A stretch of DNA of 64,000 nt, taken from NCBI GenBank assembly GCA_034336665.1, contig JAPFBE010000003.1:66135352-66199351 (forward strand), given 5' to 3'. Under the pieces are notes generated by a model. It was not told the DNA's origin, made no database searches, and saw nothing but the letters and a program-made list of their open reading frames with translations. The DNA comes from Luscinia megarhynchos (lineage: Eukaryota > Chordata > Aves > Passeriformes > Turdidae). Position 1 is the first letter of the stretch, and each line of letters starts with the position of its first letter. The translations under genes were made by a program, and so were the position numbers. Of this stretch, positions 23,501 to 38,500 are shown one piece after another.

Positions 23501-26500
23501 TGTTTGATGCATCACCTGGTTTCCTGGTAGATGCATATAATGAAGCCAAATAGTCATCTATTCATACTTAGCCCCTCAATATACTTCTCTAAATTTGCTA
23601 AGCCAGGTGTTTCACAGGGAGAAATAATGTATTTCTGATGGTTTAGTGGAAGCACATGAAGAAAATTGCTTTGAAAAGTCTGAGCGGTCAGCAGAAGCTA
23701 AACAAAACAGTGTGTTAGAACAAAAAATTTTCTTAGCAAGAGATACAGGTAAACACAAATAAGACTAAAGTCCATCATCAATGTGTACCCGACAGATAAG
23801 GAAGTGACAAAAAGATTTCAGCTTGCTGGACCTACTCTAACTAGCTAAACCAAAAACCCAGCTTAGAAGAAAGCCTGCAGTTTGGCAGGAATATTATAGA
23901 TTACAGAACACAGGTTACTCATTACCACCATCCCTGCATTTAAAGAAACCAGAACAGATGCTCTGATGCTCTGCTGTTAATAATTAACCCTGAATCTTAT
24001 CCTGGACACACCAGCAGATTAAAAATAAATTGACCCAACTGTTCCTGGAGGGAACATTTTGAGTGCGAATTAATGCTCCCAAAAGACAGACAGAAAGAGA
24101 TCCCTGTCATGCTATTATTACAAGAACATCAAATGATACTGGAATTGGAAAATCCATGTTCATAGAGCTGGGAAAGGCTGGCAGGCTGGCAGTCAGAAAT
24201 TATTCCAGAGGTGCATGAAGACGTGCCCTAAAAGCTCCAGAAGTTCAAATAGAGATGAATGGGTAGAGGCTTTTCCATAATCAGAGTCTCAAAAGAAAGT
24301 AGACTGCAAGAGTATGAGTGTTTGAGTCCAGATCATCAACCACAGAAGCAGTAAAAATATCCCCAAACCACAGAAAAAAGCTTACAGGAGTAGCAAATAA
24401 CTGCACAAAGATGAGGCCTTTCTGATGCTCCAATCTGGCCTATCATAAAAGCAGACAGCAGGATTTACTGGGTAATGGTTGGAGTTTGAGCAATTAATTC
24501 TGTTACACCATAAACCACACCTGTTGTAGCAAAAAATGCCGAGTCTGGCAGAACAGATTTATTGCATGTATGCTGTCTTCAGGATTTTGTTATGAGGGCA
24601 AAGATGGGAAGAATTTCCCCCTACATTTGCAGGGCAGCATTACCATTTTACAAGCATCTACTGCCCCAGGATTTCACCATGCTCTAGCTTTATGCAATAT
24701 TCATATCAACCAAACATGGAAAAATTTATCAGAGGATGATCAAATCCATGCAATTTCATGAATAGATGATGCATTAACCTACAGTCAGATTCAAACACAC
24801 TGAAAGAGTGAATTATACAAATATAAGCCATAATTTTGGGAGCTGTTCATTTCTAAGTAAACTGATGAACAGGTCAAGTGGTTCACGAAAGAGAAAAATT
24901 AGTAAGAAGCTCCTTGCTCTACAAGTTCACATAAGCTGCAACATTTTGCGAGTTTTATTCTTCCTCAGAATTCGGTATCGGTGTTCGCAGACATGATTAA
25001 GCCTTTAACCAAGGTTTTAAAGAAGGTGCAGGAATGGGAGTGGAGATCAGGAAAAAACTTCAGATCTCAGAAAAAAAATATCTCAGCAGCATTCAAAAAG
25101 GCTGGCATAGGTAGCCACACTGGGGATGCTGTTCTAGCATGGCCACTTCATTTGCACTTTGTTATCCCCTCCAGAAGGAGTAGAGATTATGTTATTGCAA
25201 AACCAAAGGAAGACAGTCAGTTCACTGTACAAAAAGGTACACATGGTTCTCCTGGGAGACTCAATGTGGTGACTCAGAAATTAGAGTGGGTGAAAGGTAC
25301 AATTACCAAGCCCGGCACATTTAAGTGTATGAACAGTATAGGCTCAGCAGAAGAGCTGAACTACAGAGCATATCATGGGGATCTCACCCAATTTACTCAC
25401 ATGAGAAGTCACTTCATAGAGGCTAGAACAAGAGAAAGGCAGTGCCCTCTGGGAGAAGATATTAAGCAACTGCTACAGAATTATTTAATGTGTATTCAAT
25501 AAATGTTTCTAGAAGATAAACTAGGTCCTTTTTCTTTTCAACACTCAAAGATATCAGTTCCATGGTTGCAAATATAAAATGAAAGATCCTTAATTAGTCT
25601 CACAACAGAACGGTACTGCAGTACCCAGGTACATCAAATGGTTTCAGAAGGTATTTCCAGATAAATGAGCTGGTGGATAGCTTTTCCTATTATGAGTTCC
25701 TCTGTGAGAAAAATAAACAATCACTAGACATCAACAGTAAAGGAACTGGAAGAGTTTCCAACAGAGGAGGGTACCAATAAGTAATATGAATGCATTCAGC
25801 TCAACATAGCATATGGAACTAATATATTAGAACAGAGCTCTGTGCTATAATATAAGCAAATGAAAACTAGAGTGAACGAGACTTGCTTGAAGCAATTGCT
25901 GCAAAATTCTTTTTAAACCAAACATTTGGATTGCTCATGCCCAAATCTAATTCAGTCACTTACATGATAACCTGTGCTTACTCTGCTGTAAGCTTGGCCA
26001 CTAAATTCAACCGTTCTGAGATTAGAACTATGCATCAATGACAACAGGCTAAGGAATAAGATGGAATGTCCCATTCAGCCCTCCAGATGGATGCAGAAAG
26101 CAGCACATCAGGATAAGCAATATAAATTGAAGGTACCAGTTTTCAATTTTCAGACAACTGTTTAGATTACAATTTGACTAGATGTGATACACAATTCTTC
26201 CTTCTTTTTCCAGTCAGTCTGCAACTGTTTATGTCAGATCCAGCTGTGTTTTCATGGATACTCAGTAAAAAGCAACCACTACAGGCTTATCTCATTGTGT
26301 GTAACCTGCCTGAAATGTTCTGGTTTGGGCACATGTAATAGAAATTACTGAAGTATTTGATTTTAATTATACACTTTTAAAAGGAATGCTCAATTGCAAA
26401 ACTCACTGAAACTATACAGTAAATTAACTTTAATCCAGTAACTTTTGGAGTAGCTTTTGTGTCAACTCAGATCCCACAGAGAACCTGCTTAACCAAGACT

Positions 26501-29500
26501 TGCTGCTACAAGTCACCTGCAGACCTCTGTCAAACTTGTGAGCCAGTGCAAATGCAAATGTCATGGGAATTCCACAACACAAACAGCAGCAGATATCACT
26601 CCTCCAGCCACTGAACCCCACCCCTATGAAGCAGAAAGCAGCTCCCCACCCTGACACATGGCATTAATTTTCAGAAGGGTTAATGTCCATGCATGACCTA
26701 AGATTCAGTTGCTCCAACAGTGTCATCCCAGTACCATTTGGGATTTTCTGGACTATCAAGACATATGCACAACACTTTTGGACTGGCAGCTGGAGGCAAG
26801 ACAGGATACTGTCGGCTTCCCAAATAGTACACATTTATTAAGTGTGCCCCTTCTTTAGCCCTAGTGGCTTCTTAAGAGGTAGCTCTGTGACTGCATGAAG
26901 TTCAGACTGTGAGAATGACATACTCTTGAACAGTATATAAGAATAAATTGAAATTCTGAAAGGATTCAGGAAAACCAAGAGGATCTAAGTAAGACTTTTT
27001 CACTCCAGACATTTTATACCAGCACTGACCCCTGAAAGGCTGACAAGAAAATCATAGGACCCTGCAGATGTACAAGTCAAGCAGACCTATAATTAGTGAT
27101 CTGTCCATCTTCACACAGCACAGTGAACCACAGGGTTAACTGACATGTTTTACAATGGTTATTATGAGCCATAATTCTTCTTAATGTTATTGCTTCCACT
27201 AAGCTACACTATGATATGAGGATCTGGGAAACTATAGGAGGAATTCTAGCTGGTTACTCAGCAAAGTCACATCTCATCAGTGGAGATACAGTCACTGGAG
27301 GAAGCACACTTTAGTCAGACATATTTATTTTGAGGAATTACTACACTCTTCAGCAGCCACCAAGAAGATAAAGAGCAGCTGTTCAAATCAAAATTCAGAA
27401 GAGGAAAGAGAAATTCCAGTGCAAGGAAAGATAGGGGGAAAATGATTCATTGGGAGAAGTAAAACTCTTGGAGTACCACTTTTTTAAATTAGAGCAACAA
27501 CATGAGTCAGGAGATGGAAGAGAAAATGGGGCATCCAGTTTTAGACTGGAAACAAATTTTGAATCCTTGAATTTCTTCAGCAGTAAGAATGATTTTTGTG
27601 TATTTATCCAGTTTTTTCTACAAGCTTTTGACTATACTACAGTCACAGATTATACTGGATTCAATTTATACATCCTTTGATTTAGGAAATATATTTAGAA
27701 CCTCATCCAAAGCGTGCTGAAACCATAAAAATACACTTTTGAGGCATGAATAAGTCCCTTTATGTCTGTTTTTAAATGCATGTTTAATGGTAGACATAAA
27801 ATTGCTTTACTGCAGAGATGAGTGTTAACTCAAAAGTGTACACATAAAAATTTTCCTACTTTACTCTTGTAGCCGGCAGAATAAGAACCACCATTTCTAA
27901 TAAAAGCTGGACTCCTGTAGAACAGATAACTACAACAAACAAAAAGTATTTAAAAGCAAATATCTAATTCTTGTTCTATAAAAAATATTCATATTGTTGA
28001 TTACCTGTTGAAATTAAGCTGTTTTGACTCTTTGTATACAAAAATCTAACTTGTCTGGAGAACATAATGAGTAAATGTTTAAATGTTGTTGATAAGAAGC
28101 TGAATGTTAAGAATTTATATAAAAGTATCAGCTACAGTTGTTTCCTTTTTCAAACCATATTCCATATTTTTATATGAAGCAATATACTATAGGGGGGTTT
28201 ACTACATCAATGTACTGCAAGCTCAGCCTTTGCAATGAAGAAAAAAAATCACAGTGAAACACCTAAAGGAGGCGCGTTGTTAGGGTGATTGTTTAGTCTA
28301 AGCCACACAGAAAAGGGCATGTACTGGTTAATACATACAGTATTATAGTCAAGTACATTAGATGCACTAGATGTTTATTATCAAATGAGTCACTGGACAC
28401 ATTTGGTATACTTTATATATATGTATATACTTTATATATGTATATATAAAGGTTCTTGCTGCTCAGAGAGTACTGCCTCCATAACCCCTCCTTTCAGAGA
28501 TAACTCTGTGCTGCAGGAGAAAAGCAGGAATGAAAGTAGAAGCCTTTCACAAGCCCGATCTACTGCAGACCAGGATTTAGTCCTGTTAACTGTCAATCTT
28601 CCTGAATTCCTGAAAGATTATATTTTCATTGTGGACCCAACAGTGGATGTCACATAAAAGCATGAAACATTGTGAGTAAGACACTTCAAATGCTTTGTTA
28701 AATGATACAGTAAAGAGGAGAAAATTATGACTGATCTTACCATGTTAGAAAAATTCAGACTTGCGGGGAATTCTAACAGAAATACAAAAAATACCTTACT
28801 AGAAAAAAAGTCATTACCATGTTTATGATCCTCTGTCTTCTATCTGCCAGGAATTAGGAGAACTGGATTATAAAATTAGGAAGAGCCTTATGGGTATCAG
28901 ATTCAATCCAGTGCTTCTATGGGCAATATCTCACACAGTCCTATTTATAACCTGATCCAGGTTCACTTTAACATAGGCTAGGTATTTCATTCATACTATC
29001 ATAGAATCACAGTATAACTAGGTTGAAAGAGACATCAAGATCATCAAGTCCAACCTACACCCTAACACCTCAACTAAACCATGGCACCAAGTGCCACATC
29101 CAGTCTTTTTAAAAATACATCCAGGGATGGTGACTCCACCACCTCCCCAGGCAAAGCATTCCAATACTTTATTATTCTTTCCATAAAAGACTTTTTCCTA
29201 ATATCCAACCTGTATTTCCCTTGGCATAGCTTAAGGCTGTCCCCTCTGATTCTGTCACCAGCTGCCTGGTGAAAGAGGCTACAACCACCTTACAGGGAGT
29301 TGAAGAGAGTGATAAGGTCACTCTCTGGAAGGTGACTACTACTCTCTCTGGAAGGTGAGTACAGAATCACACTTCACAAATGGTTTCTTTTTTCCCCCGA
29401 CTTTCAGGATAAATTTATTCATACTCAGTCCAAACACTCATTCTTGCAGCAAAACTTTCCCTGCACTTATTTTCCTTCACTTGTTTTTACCACTGATCTA

Positions 29501-32500
29501 TTTATAGACATGAAGCATATCCTCTCCTAGTGTTCTTCCCCAGGTAAATAAACCATGTTCTAGTAAAGTAATTCCTCATCTCTGCTGGAAAAATCACCTG
29601 ATAGAGACTAGAAACAAATGTCTTTTCACAGTTGGATTATATTCGCATCTGATAGTCATGCTGTTCAGCAAGTTCTCTTCTTAATGAAAAAAAATTGAGT
29701 CTTTCTGTTCCATCTGTTTATTATTTTGATTATCTTTTACACTAGCACTGTTTCCTCAATTTTAGCTCATGCTCTAAGTAGTGCAATCCTAGCCTGTGCC
29801 AAGGCATTGGAGTTAAAACACATTAAGAAGTTCAATTGTGAACTGCCCTTTGAGACTGATGCTTCCACTTTCAGCACAACTCACTATGATGTTTGCTTTA
29901 GCAATTTCATAGCTACTGCTGAACATTCTCCTCCTTCTCCACTGAAAAAGTAACTCTCCAAGTGCCACCATTTCAAGGGTCTTACTGAAAATACAGATTG
30001 ATTACGTTTATCCTATTTTCTTTTTTTAGACAATCAGTTATCACAGAAAGCATCAAATGGACCTAGCTTGACTTTGATACTGTAAATTCATAGCGTTTTA
30101 TGTTCACTGCACCTGCAGTTACCAACATTTATCTAATCCTCACCCTCATTAACCTTTCCTGTCCATGAATCCCAGTGCTCAACATGATCGCTTTTCTTGA
30201 CAGATCTGACAAAAAGTGTTTTGGAAGTACAATTTTTTTCTTAACTCTTTTTTCCCCCAGAAAAAGATTATCTCTCTTGGCTGTCTTTCCTTGTGCTACT
30301 TTTTCTTACGTGACTGGAAGATATCTGTGTTTTGTTTTAAAATATGAGATTTTATTTATTTTTAAGACTGAATGCACATTTTTTAATTTTCTGCTTAGGA
30401 TAGCTAATAAATACCTATTCCATTACTTAATGTGGGGTTCAAAAACTTCCTTGCAGAATGCAATGGGGCCCCTAAAGGAGACATGTATTTTGTCTCCAGA
30501 CAGAAGGAGACTGTGACAACTAGTATATGTTTTCATGTCCATATCAGTTCCAAATAGTGCTAGAAAGACTTTGCTATTTTAAAGTTTCTTTTTTTTTTAA
30601 TGTTTTAAACAATATCCACAAGGACTGCTCTCTTTATATTTAGGAAAAAAGCACGAAATGCCTTCAACATTCTCCAGCAGCCCCAATGGGTCAGCAGGAG
30701 ATGCGTGGGAAAAAGGAACGAAGGGCTGCAGGATGGGGCTACTCAATTCCCATGACATGTTACTTGGGACACCACAGCTGTTTACCTGCTCTGGCTTTAC
30801 AGGACCAAACAGGTGATACTGACCACCCCTGCAGGGGGAACATCGGCTGCTTTCCTGCAGCTCCATGCCCAGGAAAACCATGGGAGAGTATGTGATACAG
30901 GTGTTCCTCACAGATATGCAGGAGATACCACACACCTGAAATAGAGGACACTCAGGCAAAATTTGCATTTGATCCAGAGCTCACTCTCTAAGAAGTCACA
31001 GGAATAGAAAGCATCTCAAGCCAATTTTTGAACTAGCCCCTCAGTACTCCCCTCCTCTGTTATCTACTGAACCTCTCCACATTCTAATTAAAAGAAGGAT
31101 AAAAAAGTCTGTCTACTAAAAGTCTGGGCATAAATTTGCCACCATAGGTTTACCTATACCCCACAGACAGAAATGAGACAATTACTGTCCCACAGACAGA
31201 AATGAGACAATTACTGTATTTTTTTGGTCACAGAACAAGAGATACCATGCTCACTACTCTCCATTACCTGGAAAAGAAACCTAGGATGGCAAGCTCAAAT
31301 ATAGGTTTCTCTGGTGAACATATCCTAAAATTAGCTGGAGCGTGACTGCTGGCCCTGCATTTACTTCCACAGTCTTCAAGGGAGATGGTTCTACTGCATC
31401 TAATAGCAAAGCCCATGCATTGCACTCCTCCCTCACACAGAGCCACTGCACAACCCTGGAGCTGCTGGCCCACCACTTCACATTACACAGCCCTACAGTG
31501 AAGGACTGCAGACAGCCAAGGACAATTCAGTCCATGTCTTCACTTGATAGCTGGGGTGCAGAGCCAAAGTACATACTGCTCCACCCTGGTCAGCCCAATG
31601 GACAGCTGCCTCAGAGCTGGAGAATTAGTCCTAGCTGCTCTTCCCTATGGGATGGCTGGGAATGCTGCCAAACCACTTTAAAAGAAGTATCTTTACGCTA
31701 AACAACATTTTATAATGGTTACTGGAAAGCCAGCTATTGCAAGGCCAAGCAGATGCCAAACTCTGTCTCAGGGCTGATGCAAACACTGCCTGGAAGACCA
31801 GTACAATTATGATGCTTCTAAACTGTGAGACAGCAGTAATTTTCCATACTACAGCCTCACTCAAAGTAGGAGAACGTCCTGCTGCTGACATCTGTAGCTG
31901 GGGGTGGACTTGAACTCTGGGTACTTTAACATTGTTTTTTCAGCCATTGGGTAAGTACCATTTGCTATTGATAATCTTTGTAGGTTGAAGACTGTCCCAG
32001 CTGTACCCACAAACTATTTCCACACTGTACAGGATACACAAAAATTAGTGCAGGGACTCTTGCAAGCTCTGATCTCCACCCAGCTCTCCTATGAGCCCCA
32101 TGAAACTCGGCTTGAGAGCTGGCAGCCAGCTGACACCAAAACAGATCGTTCTGTATGGGCCATATCCCATACAGAACTGCCTTGGATAGGCAGACTGGTT
32201 TTCCTTGCATATTCTCTTGTGCTCTCAATCTGGTTGACACAAGCTGATAAAAAAATTACTTGCCTATCTGCCAGACTACTCTTCAGTTAAACCATCCATT
32301 TCATAGACAACAAAAGACAATTTTTTCACTTAGAACAAGTATTTAGCTGTATCTGAACTACCATGTTATGATATGGTTGCAATAATGTACATGTTTTTCA
32401 GCATTTACATCAGCAGTGTCATTCCTCAAGTGCAGAACTGCAGTGGTTTCATTGGCCACACTCCAGAATGACACCCACTGACTGTATAAATGACTTCTCT

Positions 32501-35500
32501 ATATATTCTAGTCTTTGAAGATTTGGAGACACAAAATGCTCTGGGATAGCGCTTCCAAACCTTCAGCATAGTTACTGTACAAAACAATAATGAATTATTC
32601 AGGAGTGCGGGTCGATAATTAATTTCACCAGAAACATAATGTGCGGATTGAGAATGCACTATTTTCTTACACTTGTAGGAGAATAATAGACGAGTAACTT
32701 CAAGGGGTGTCAAACCCACCTTGTTATTGTTGCCTGCAGTATTTTAGGTGGTAAGATAGCAAACAGGTTGCCCAGAAAAGCTGTGGATATGCAATTCCTT
32801 TGATCAAGGTCAGGCTGGGCAGTCTGATCTAGCAGAAGGCATCCCTTCCCATGTACAGAAGTCTAGAAATAAGCTGTGGACCCTCTGATTGTCGTCATTC
32901 CTGTTAACCATGAGCATCCATGAATCTTGGGTGGGATGTCACATCATGGCAGGGGGTTTGGAACTAGATGATCTTTAGAGTTCCTTCCAACAGAAACCAT
33001 CCCATGATTCTGTTATTCTATGTTTGTGGCATTATAAGCCAAAAAAAGCCAATTCCAAGATATTCAATACCAAAAAACATGCCAAATGCTCCAGATAGTG
33101 AGCCACAGCAATAAACCAGGAAAAGCAAGGATATCACCACAATCCTAAACCGTTGCAACAGAAGGCAAATTATTTAGGTAAAATGCCTCAGTGATCCTGG
33201 GAGCTTGGACACAGCACAGAGAAAGGGAAAAAAGAAGTCTAACAAAAAACAACACTGTTCCTTGACAATTTAAATTCTTTCCTGACCACAAATCAACAAA
33301 ACCAGCTCCCACAGGCCAGCATCAGTATCTAATCCAGACCAATGCTCACCCCCTCTGGGTTCTACAAACCTATTCCAAATTACCAGTAACACAGGAAATA
33401 TTACTCTCCAGAAGAGTCCAGCTTGGGTAAAGTGAGATCTGACTGGTGTGGTTTAAAGCTTCCACCTTTCATGGCTTACTGTTACAATGCTCTTGCTATA
33501 ACCATTTCACCACCAACCAATTTTGAAGCAGTCTCTATTTCATTATCTTAAGCTGAGCTATGGAAAAAGGCTGTTTCTGAACTTCCCTGTGGTACTACAG
33601 TTTGCTGGTTCTAATTCTCAGAATCAGAATGACTGAATTTGATGCTGCTTTTATTATAATTTTTTCCCCTTTTAAGCAACTGCCTCCTTCAAGTACCACT
33701 TTTTACCAGAAATAGGAAAGAGAAGCCGGATAAATGACTGAATAATTACAGTTTCTCACAAAAGTGGCACAAGCAGCCCATCTACTAATACAAGACACAG
33801 AGTAACCTCTACACTACAAGAATTCTGTCTCTGTCTTGACAGCCTCGTTTTATTTCTTTCATCAAAGAATAAAAAGCATCAATCTGCAGCTTCAATAAGT
33901 CAGTCATATTGCAGCAGGTTAAACAGCAATTTCACAAGGGTAAACTGACCCAGTTTGAAGCAGTGGGCACTCATCCAGTGAAAGAATACAGACAGCAGAG
34001 TGTGAAATGACTGACTGAATCACTACATCAGAATGAATTTTTTCAGTATCATATTAAAATGGAAAACCAAGAATTTCTACAGCAAAATAAAATGATTGGT
34101 ATTTATTTCCCCTAGTTCTCAACTTTTTCTGGAAAACTGAAGTCTCTCAAATATTTCAATTTTAATGAATCAGCAAATTCTAGTTTCAAAGGTTTTAGAT
34201 CCTTCCAACTTGCTCTAATGACATTATATTACTTTGTGAATTTGGGAGGTATTAGGAAGATTAGAATGAGCTAGCTGATATGACAGGGGGGTATGAAGAA
34301 AAAGGGATGTTTTTTTTCCAAGCATATAATTAAGATGTAAAACTGCAGCTGAATCATATTCCCACAGCTCTGTTCCCTACTCTGCGTGATATACCCCAAT
34401 ATCTCTTCTCTCAAAACAAGAGACATGTTCATAGCTGGCAAGGGAAATAGGATGATAAACTGAGTTCAAGAGCTCCTTCAGTGCATTTCCAAGGTCTTGC
34501 AATTCATACAAAGAGATGCTGTTTGAATACGGGAATGCACATTTTCCTCGAGATAAGAGGAATACATCTGTTCTATTTGCTAATTTACTTAACTGCTTGA
34601 AAGTGACAGGGCTCCCCAAAAAGCTAAAGGGAAAATCAATTTTCACTTATTTTCCTTAAGCTCCTTTGAGAAACCCAGACATAATGTATCATCCTTCCTT
34701 TCTTTAACAGGCTACTCACGGTATCCCCCACTCTCTGGTGGCGAGTGCTGGTGGCAATGTGGGGACAGCAAGTGGACACCATAAACCAAGACAGACTGTC
34801 AAGCAGACCTCACCCTTGTGAAGCATAGTCTGTTATTTCTGTAAACCACCAGTCAGCTTCCTCAAAATAATTCATATGACATTTATGAAACAAAATGAAA
34901 CAGGGAACAAACAACTCATCCTTGAGGACTCCAGGTATCTCATTTCATACAGAGTTTAATTTTTAATGCTAAATATACACATGAAAATGGAGTATTGTCT
35001 CATACATCCAGCTCCTGCATTCCCAATCTTGGCCAGTCACCCCTACATTTCACCAGATCCTCATGCATTATCTATTTTCTCAATACTCCTCCTTCCCATG
35101 TTTTGCTACAACTCTTTTTGACCTGGATTTTGCCTCCTGAGGGGGTACAAAACTGGTCATGAACATTCTGGTGTGGTGGCTGTTCTCTCTGCAAGCATCA
35201 TTTGTACCCAAGTTAACACTGTACCATGAGAGGAAAATAAATGAGGAATTAAGTGTGTTATAAAGAGTGTGCCATCACTGTACAGACAGGTGTCAGCTGA
35301 ACTTTTCTTTTCAACCATAAAGTCAGTTTTGTTCAATTGATTTTTAAGTAATATGTTATTATTTGCAAAATAAATTAAAAAAAAATCACTGACCTGCCAA
35401 TGCAATGTTTTTCCAATCTACTTTTTCAAAAGAAAAGACTTTCTGCATAATTATACCACTTCCATACATGTCTAAGAAACCATAATTAGAATAATTAATC

Positions 35501-38500
35501 AATAACTATGTTCAACAGTTCCACGCCTGCAGCAAAAAAATTATTTCATTTCTTAAAACGCTGGAAGTTAAACAAACAAACTGAGTAAACTTTGCCCTCA
35601 GCTCTGAAAAACAACTGATCCAGTGGAGCTACTACATATTCAACAGAACAAGAAAAAAGCTGACTTGAGAAAAGGCATTGGAAAATCACTGTGAACTGTT
35701 CCAGAATGTGTGACCAGCCGCTACAAGTCTGCCCCCCTTTCCCACCTGACATTTGAAGTCTTTTCTAGAAGCAGGATCAAAACAGATGCTACTGTCTTCC
35801 CAACTGTAAAGAAAAATCTTGTAAAATATAATCCCAGTGGTACAAACAATTTCTAGCCCTTAGTGAGAGCATTAAACTGATAAACCTACAAAAGGATTCC
35901 TGGGTTGACTTTTGGACTCACAAAATTGCAAGGCATTTTCACAGGATAGTGTCTCCCAGCCAATTTTGAACCATTCAGTTGTGTTTAGAGTTGTGACTGA
36001 AAACAAAAGTCAAGTCTCAGCTGTCAGCATGAGAGTTAATGTGCAAGTAACAAACTGATCATGTGCAGACTGAAGTGACAGCCCCCTGGCAATGTGCACG
36101 GCCCTCTCTCAGCTCCCTCCACTGCTGAAAAATGTGTTGCAGGGTGTCTTGCAGCACCCCCTGGCCTTTTAGCCCCCCCATGCCGGCCAGATCCTGAGAT
36201 GGGCAAGAGCCCGTGTGCTTTCCATCACGCAGATGTCACAGAGATCCAGCCGTCAGGTGGCACTGGAACCACCTATGGTCCCAGTCCCTCAGCTCCTGTA
36301 TCAAGCATTGTAAACAGCAACTGCAAACATTTCAGTAACTGGGAGAATTTGAAATACGGGTTAGGATTTTTTTCAGAATCAAAACAAAACTAAGCTTTAA
36401 ACTTTTGCAATTCTTCATAATACAGAAGTCTATCTCTTCTCAAATAAAACATACATATGGATGAAGCAACACAAACCAGCTTCAATGTAGCCAAATCTAT
36501 ATAAAGTCCTTTTTCTTACTCCACTGTACATCTCAAAGGACTGTCCCTGAAAAATCTCCAGGGAGACACACCACAAACTTAACAGGTCAGGCTTCTTATG
36601 AGTGTTTTGTGCTCTCAGATAAGAGCTGAAGATACAGTAAGACAGAAGTTGCCATCACTGACAAAGTAAACAAACTGTTTACTGTCAACATAGACTGTAT
36701 TTTGTTTTTTTCATTGAATGATGTTCTCAGATTTAGACCATGCCTTATATCAAGAATTTTGCAAAGCAAAGAGGAAGATTTCACATTTACTGCTACAGTC
36801 ACCTCCACTGCCACTAAATACATCAAGTCTATTTTCCCAAACTGCTCTAGATGTCTTAAAAAGATTTTTGTTCCTACCATTAATACTGAAAGGCCATTCT
36901 AGCAGCTCTTTCTTTTAAAGCTATCCATGACTTTTAAGAGTCAATATAACTGTACTTATGTCCTTTTGTGTGTGTATGCATATGGTCTTTTAATTCTGAA
37001 TTTTTTTCCTGTCATTGATATTTATGTCCAGGAGTATTTTCAGAGCAACAGTGTGAGTCTAATTCCTTCCCTTCTTTGGTATCATTCATCTTCTACTCAT
37101 CCCACTTTACCAAAGGCTCCAGTCTCTTACAATGGCAAATTATCCCTTTCTCCTTTGGTCCTTAGCTATTCTTCCTTCTTGACAACTCACCTTCTTCTGC
37201 TGACACATTTTCTCTCATGTGAAGTAATTCAGTTGTTCTCCAGAAGCCAGTCTCTTGTCTCATGGTCATACTCAATGAGTCACCTTCTCTTTCAGAGATC
37301 TGCCCAATCTTCATTTCAGTGATTTCCTAAGGATCCTGAGATTTTTGTCTACAACCATATTCTTCTGTTCCATTCTTCTGGTTTAATCTAAAATCAACAT
37401 GCACAGTTTTGACTGCGATATTTTTCTATATACTTTGGCAGGCAAATATGCAAGCAGGAGTTTTTATTTAATATTTAGAACTAGTAACACACATCCTTTA
37501 ATTGCTAAAACCTGTCATAAAATCATAGAATATCTTGGGTTGGAAGGGACCTTAAAAGTCATCTAGTTCAATCCCATTGCCATGGGCAGGAGGGACACCT
37601 TACACTAGACTAGGTTGCCCAAAGCCCAATTCAACCAGGCCTCATCATTGTATGTGCCCTCTAGTTTTTCAGAAGCATGTTTTTGTAATTTCCTCTTTTT
37701 TATTTTTAACATCTTGGGAAAAAAAATACAAGAAATTCTCCTGTGTACATTTCTTAACCTACAAGTCTGTACAAGTAGACTCCTTTGATTGCTGGCTTCT
37801 TGGCTTTTTTAAAACTTTGCCAACCTTGGCCCTGCACCTTAAGTTCAGCCATTTCATCTGTTCACCAGCAACAACCCAACACACAAATCACACACTCATT
37901 TGCAAGGATTATCAAACTGCCTTTGAACTCTGCCAATTACAAACTGAAAGATGTGTCTACATACACATCTGCTCTTTCCTGTTTCTCCCACAGTAAGAAG
38001 GATATGCATAACAGTAACTAAAATCATTAAAATGAAATGCCTCTGAATGTCTACATCTTCTCCTAATGGTCACTGCTTGCCAACATTGCCACCAGTTGTA
38101 TTGACATATTCACTGCTTTTAACTAGTTAAAGAAATAATGGAAGATGAAGGGAAAAATATTTTATTTCCCAGAGCACATTGGGAAGATGCTGTTAAGAAA
38201 GAGTAAGTGTGAGGAACAAAGCTAAGATAAGTGCAATTTCAACCAAAGCAGAGAAATCAATTTGACCTTCTAGAAGATGGGTGCATTATGAGTGAAACAA
38301 CCTCCTCTTATGTGATAGAGCATTTCTTCTTTACAGAAGGCAACATTTTCAAAAGGAAGGACAATCTGTGCACTTCCAGCCTGCTAATGGATGCAGAACA
38401 GAGGTTTCTACTGGACCTATCATGGGAAAAGCTCTTAAGAGCTCCTAGCTTTCAGCCAAAAAGGAAATGCAGGCACAAAAAAATAGTGAACTATCTTAAA

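Noticed and set aside
36060..36400. GC-richer patch in intron 1 with a 99-codon open frame, looked at as a possible exon
   Set aside because: No homology, no splice sites in a consistent frame, and KL is complete without it.
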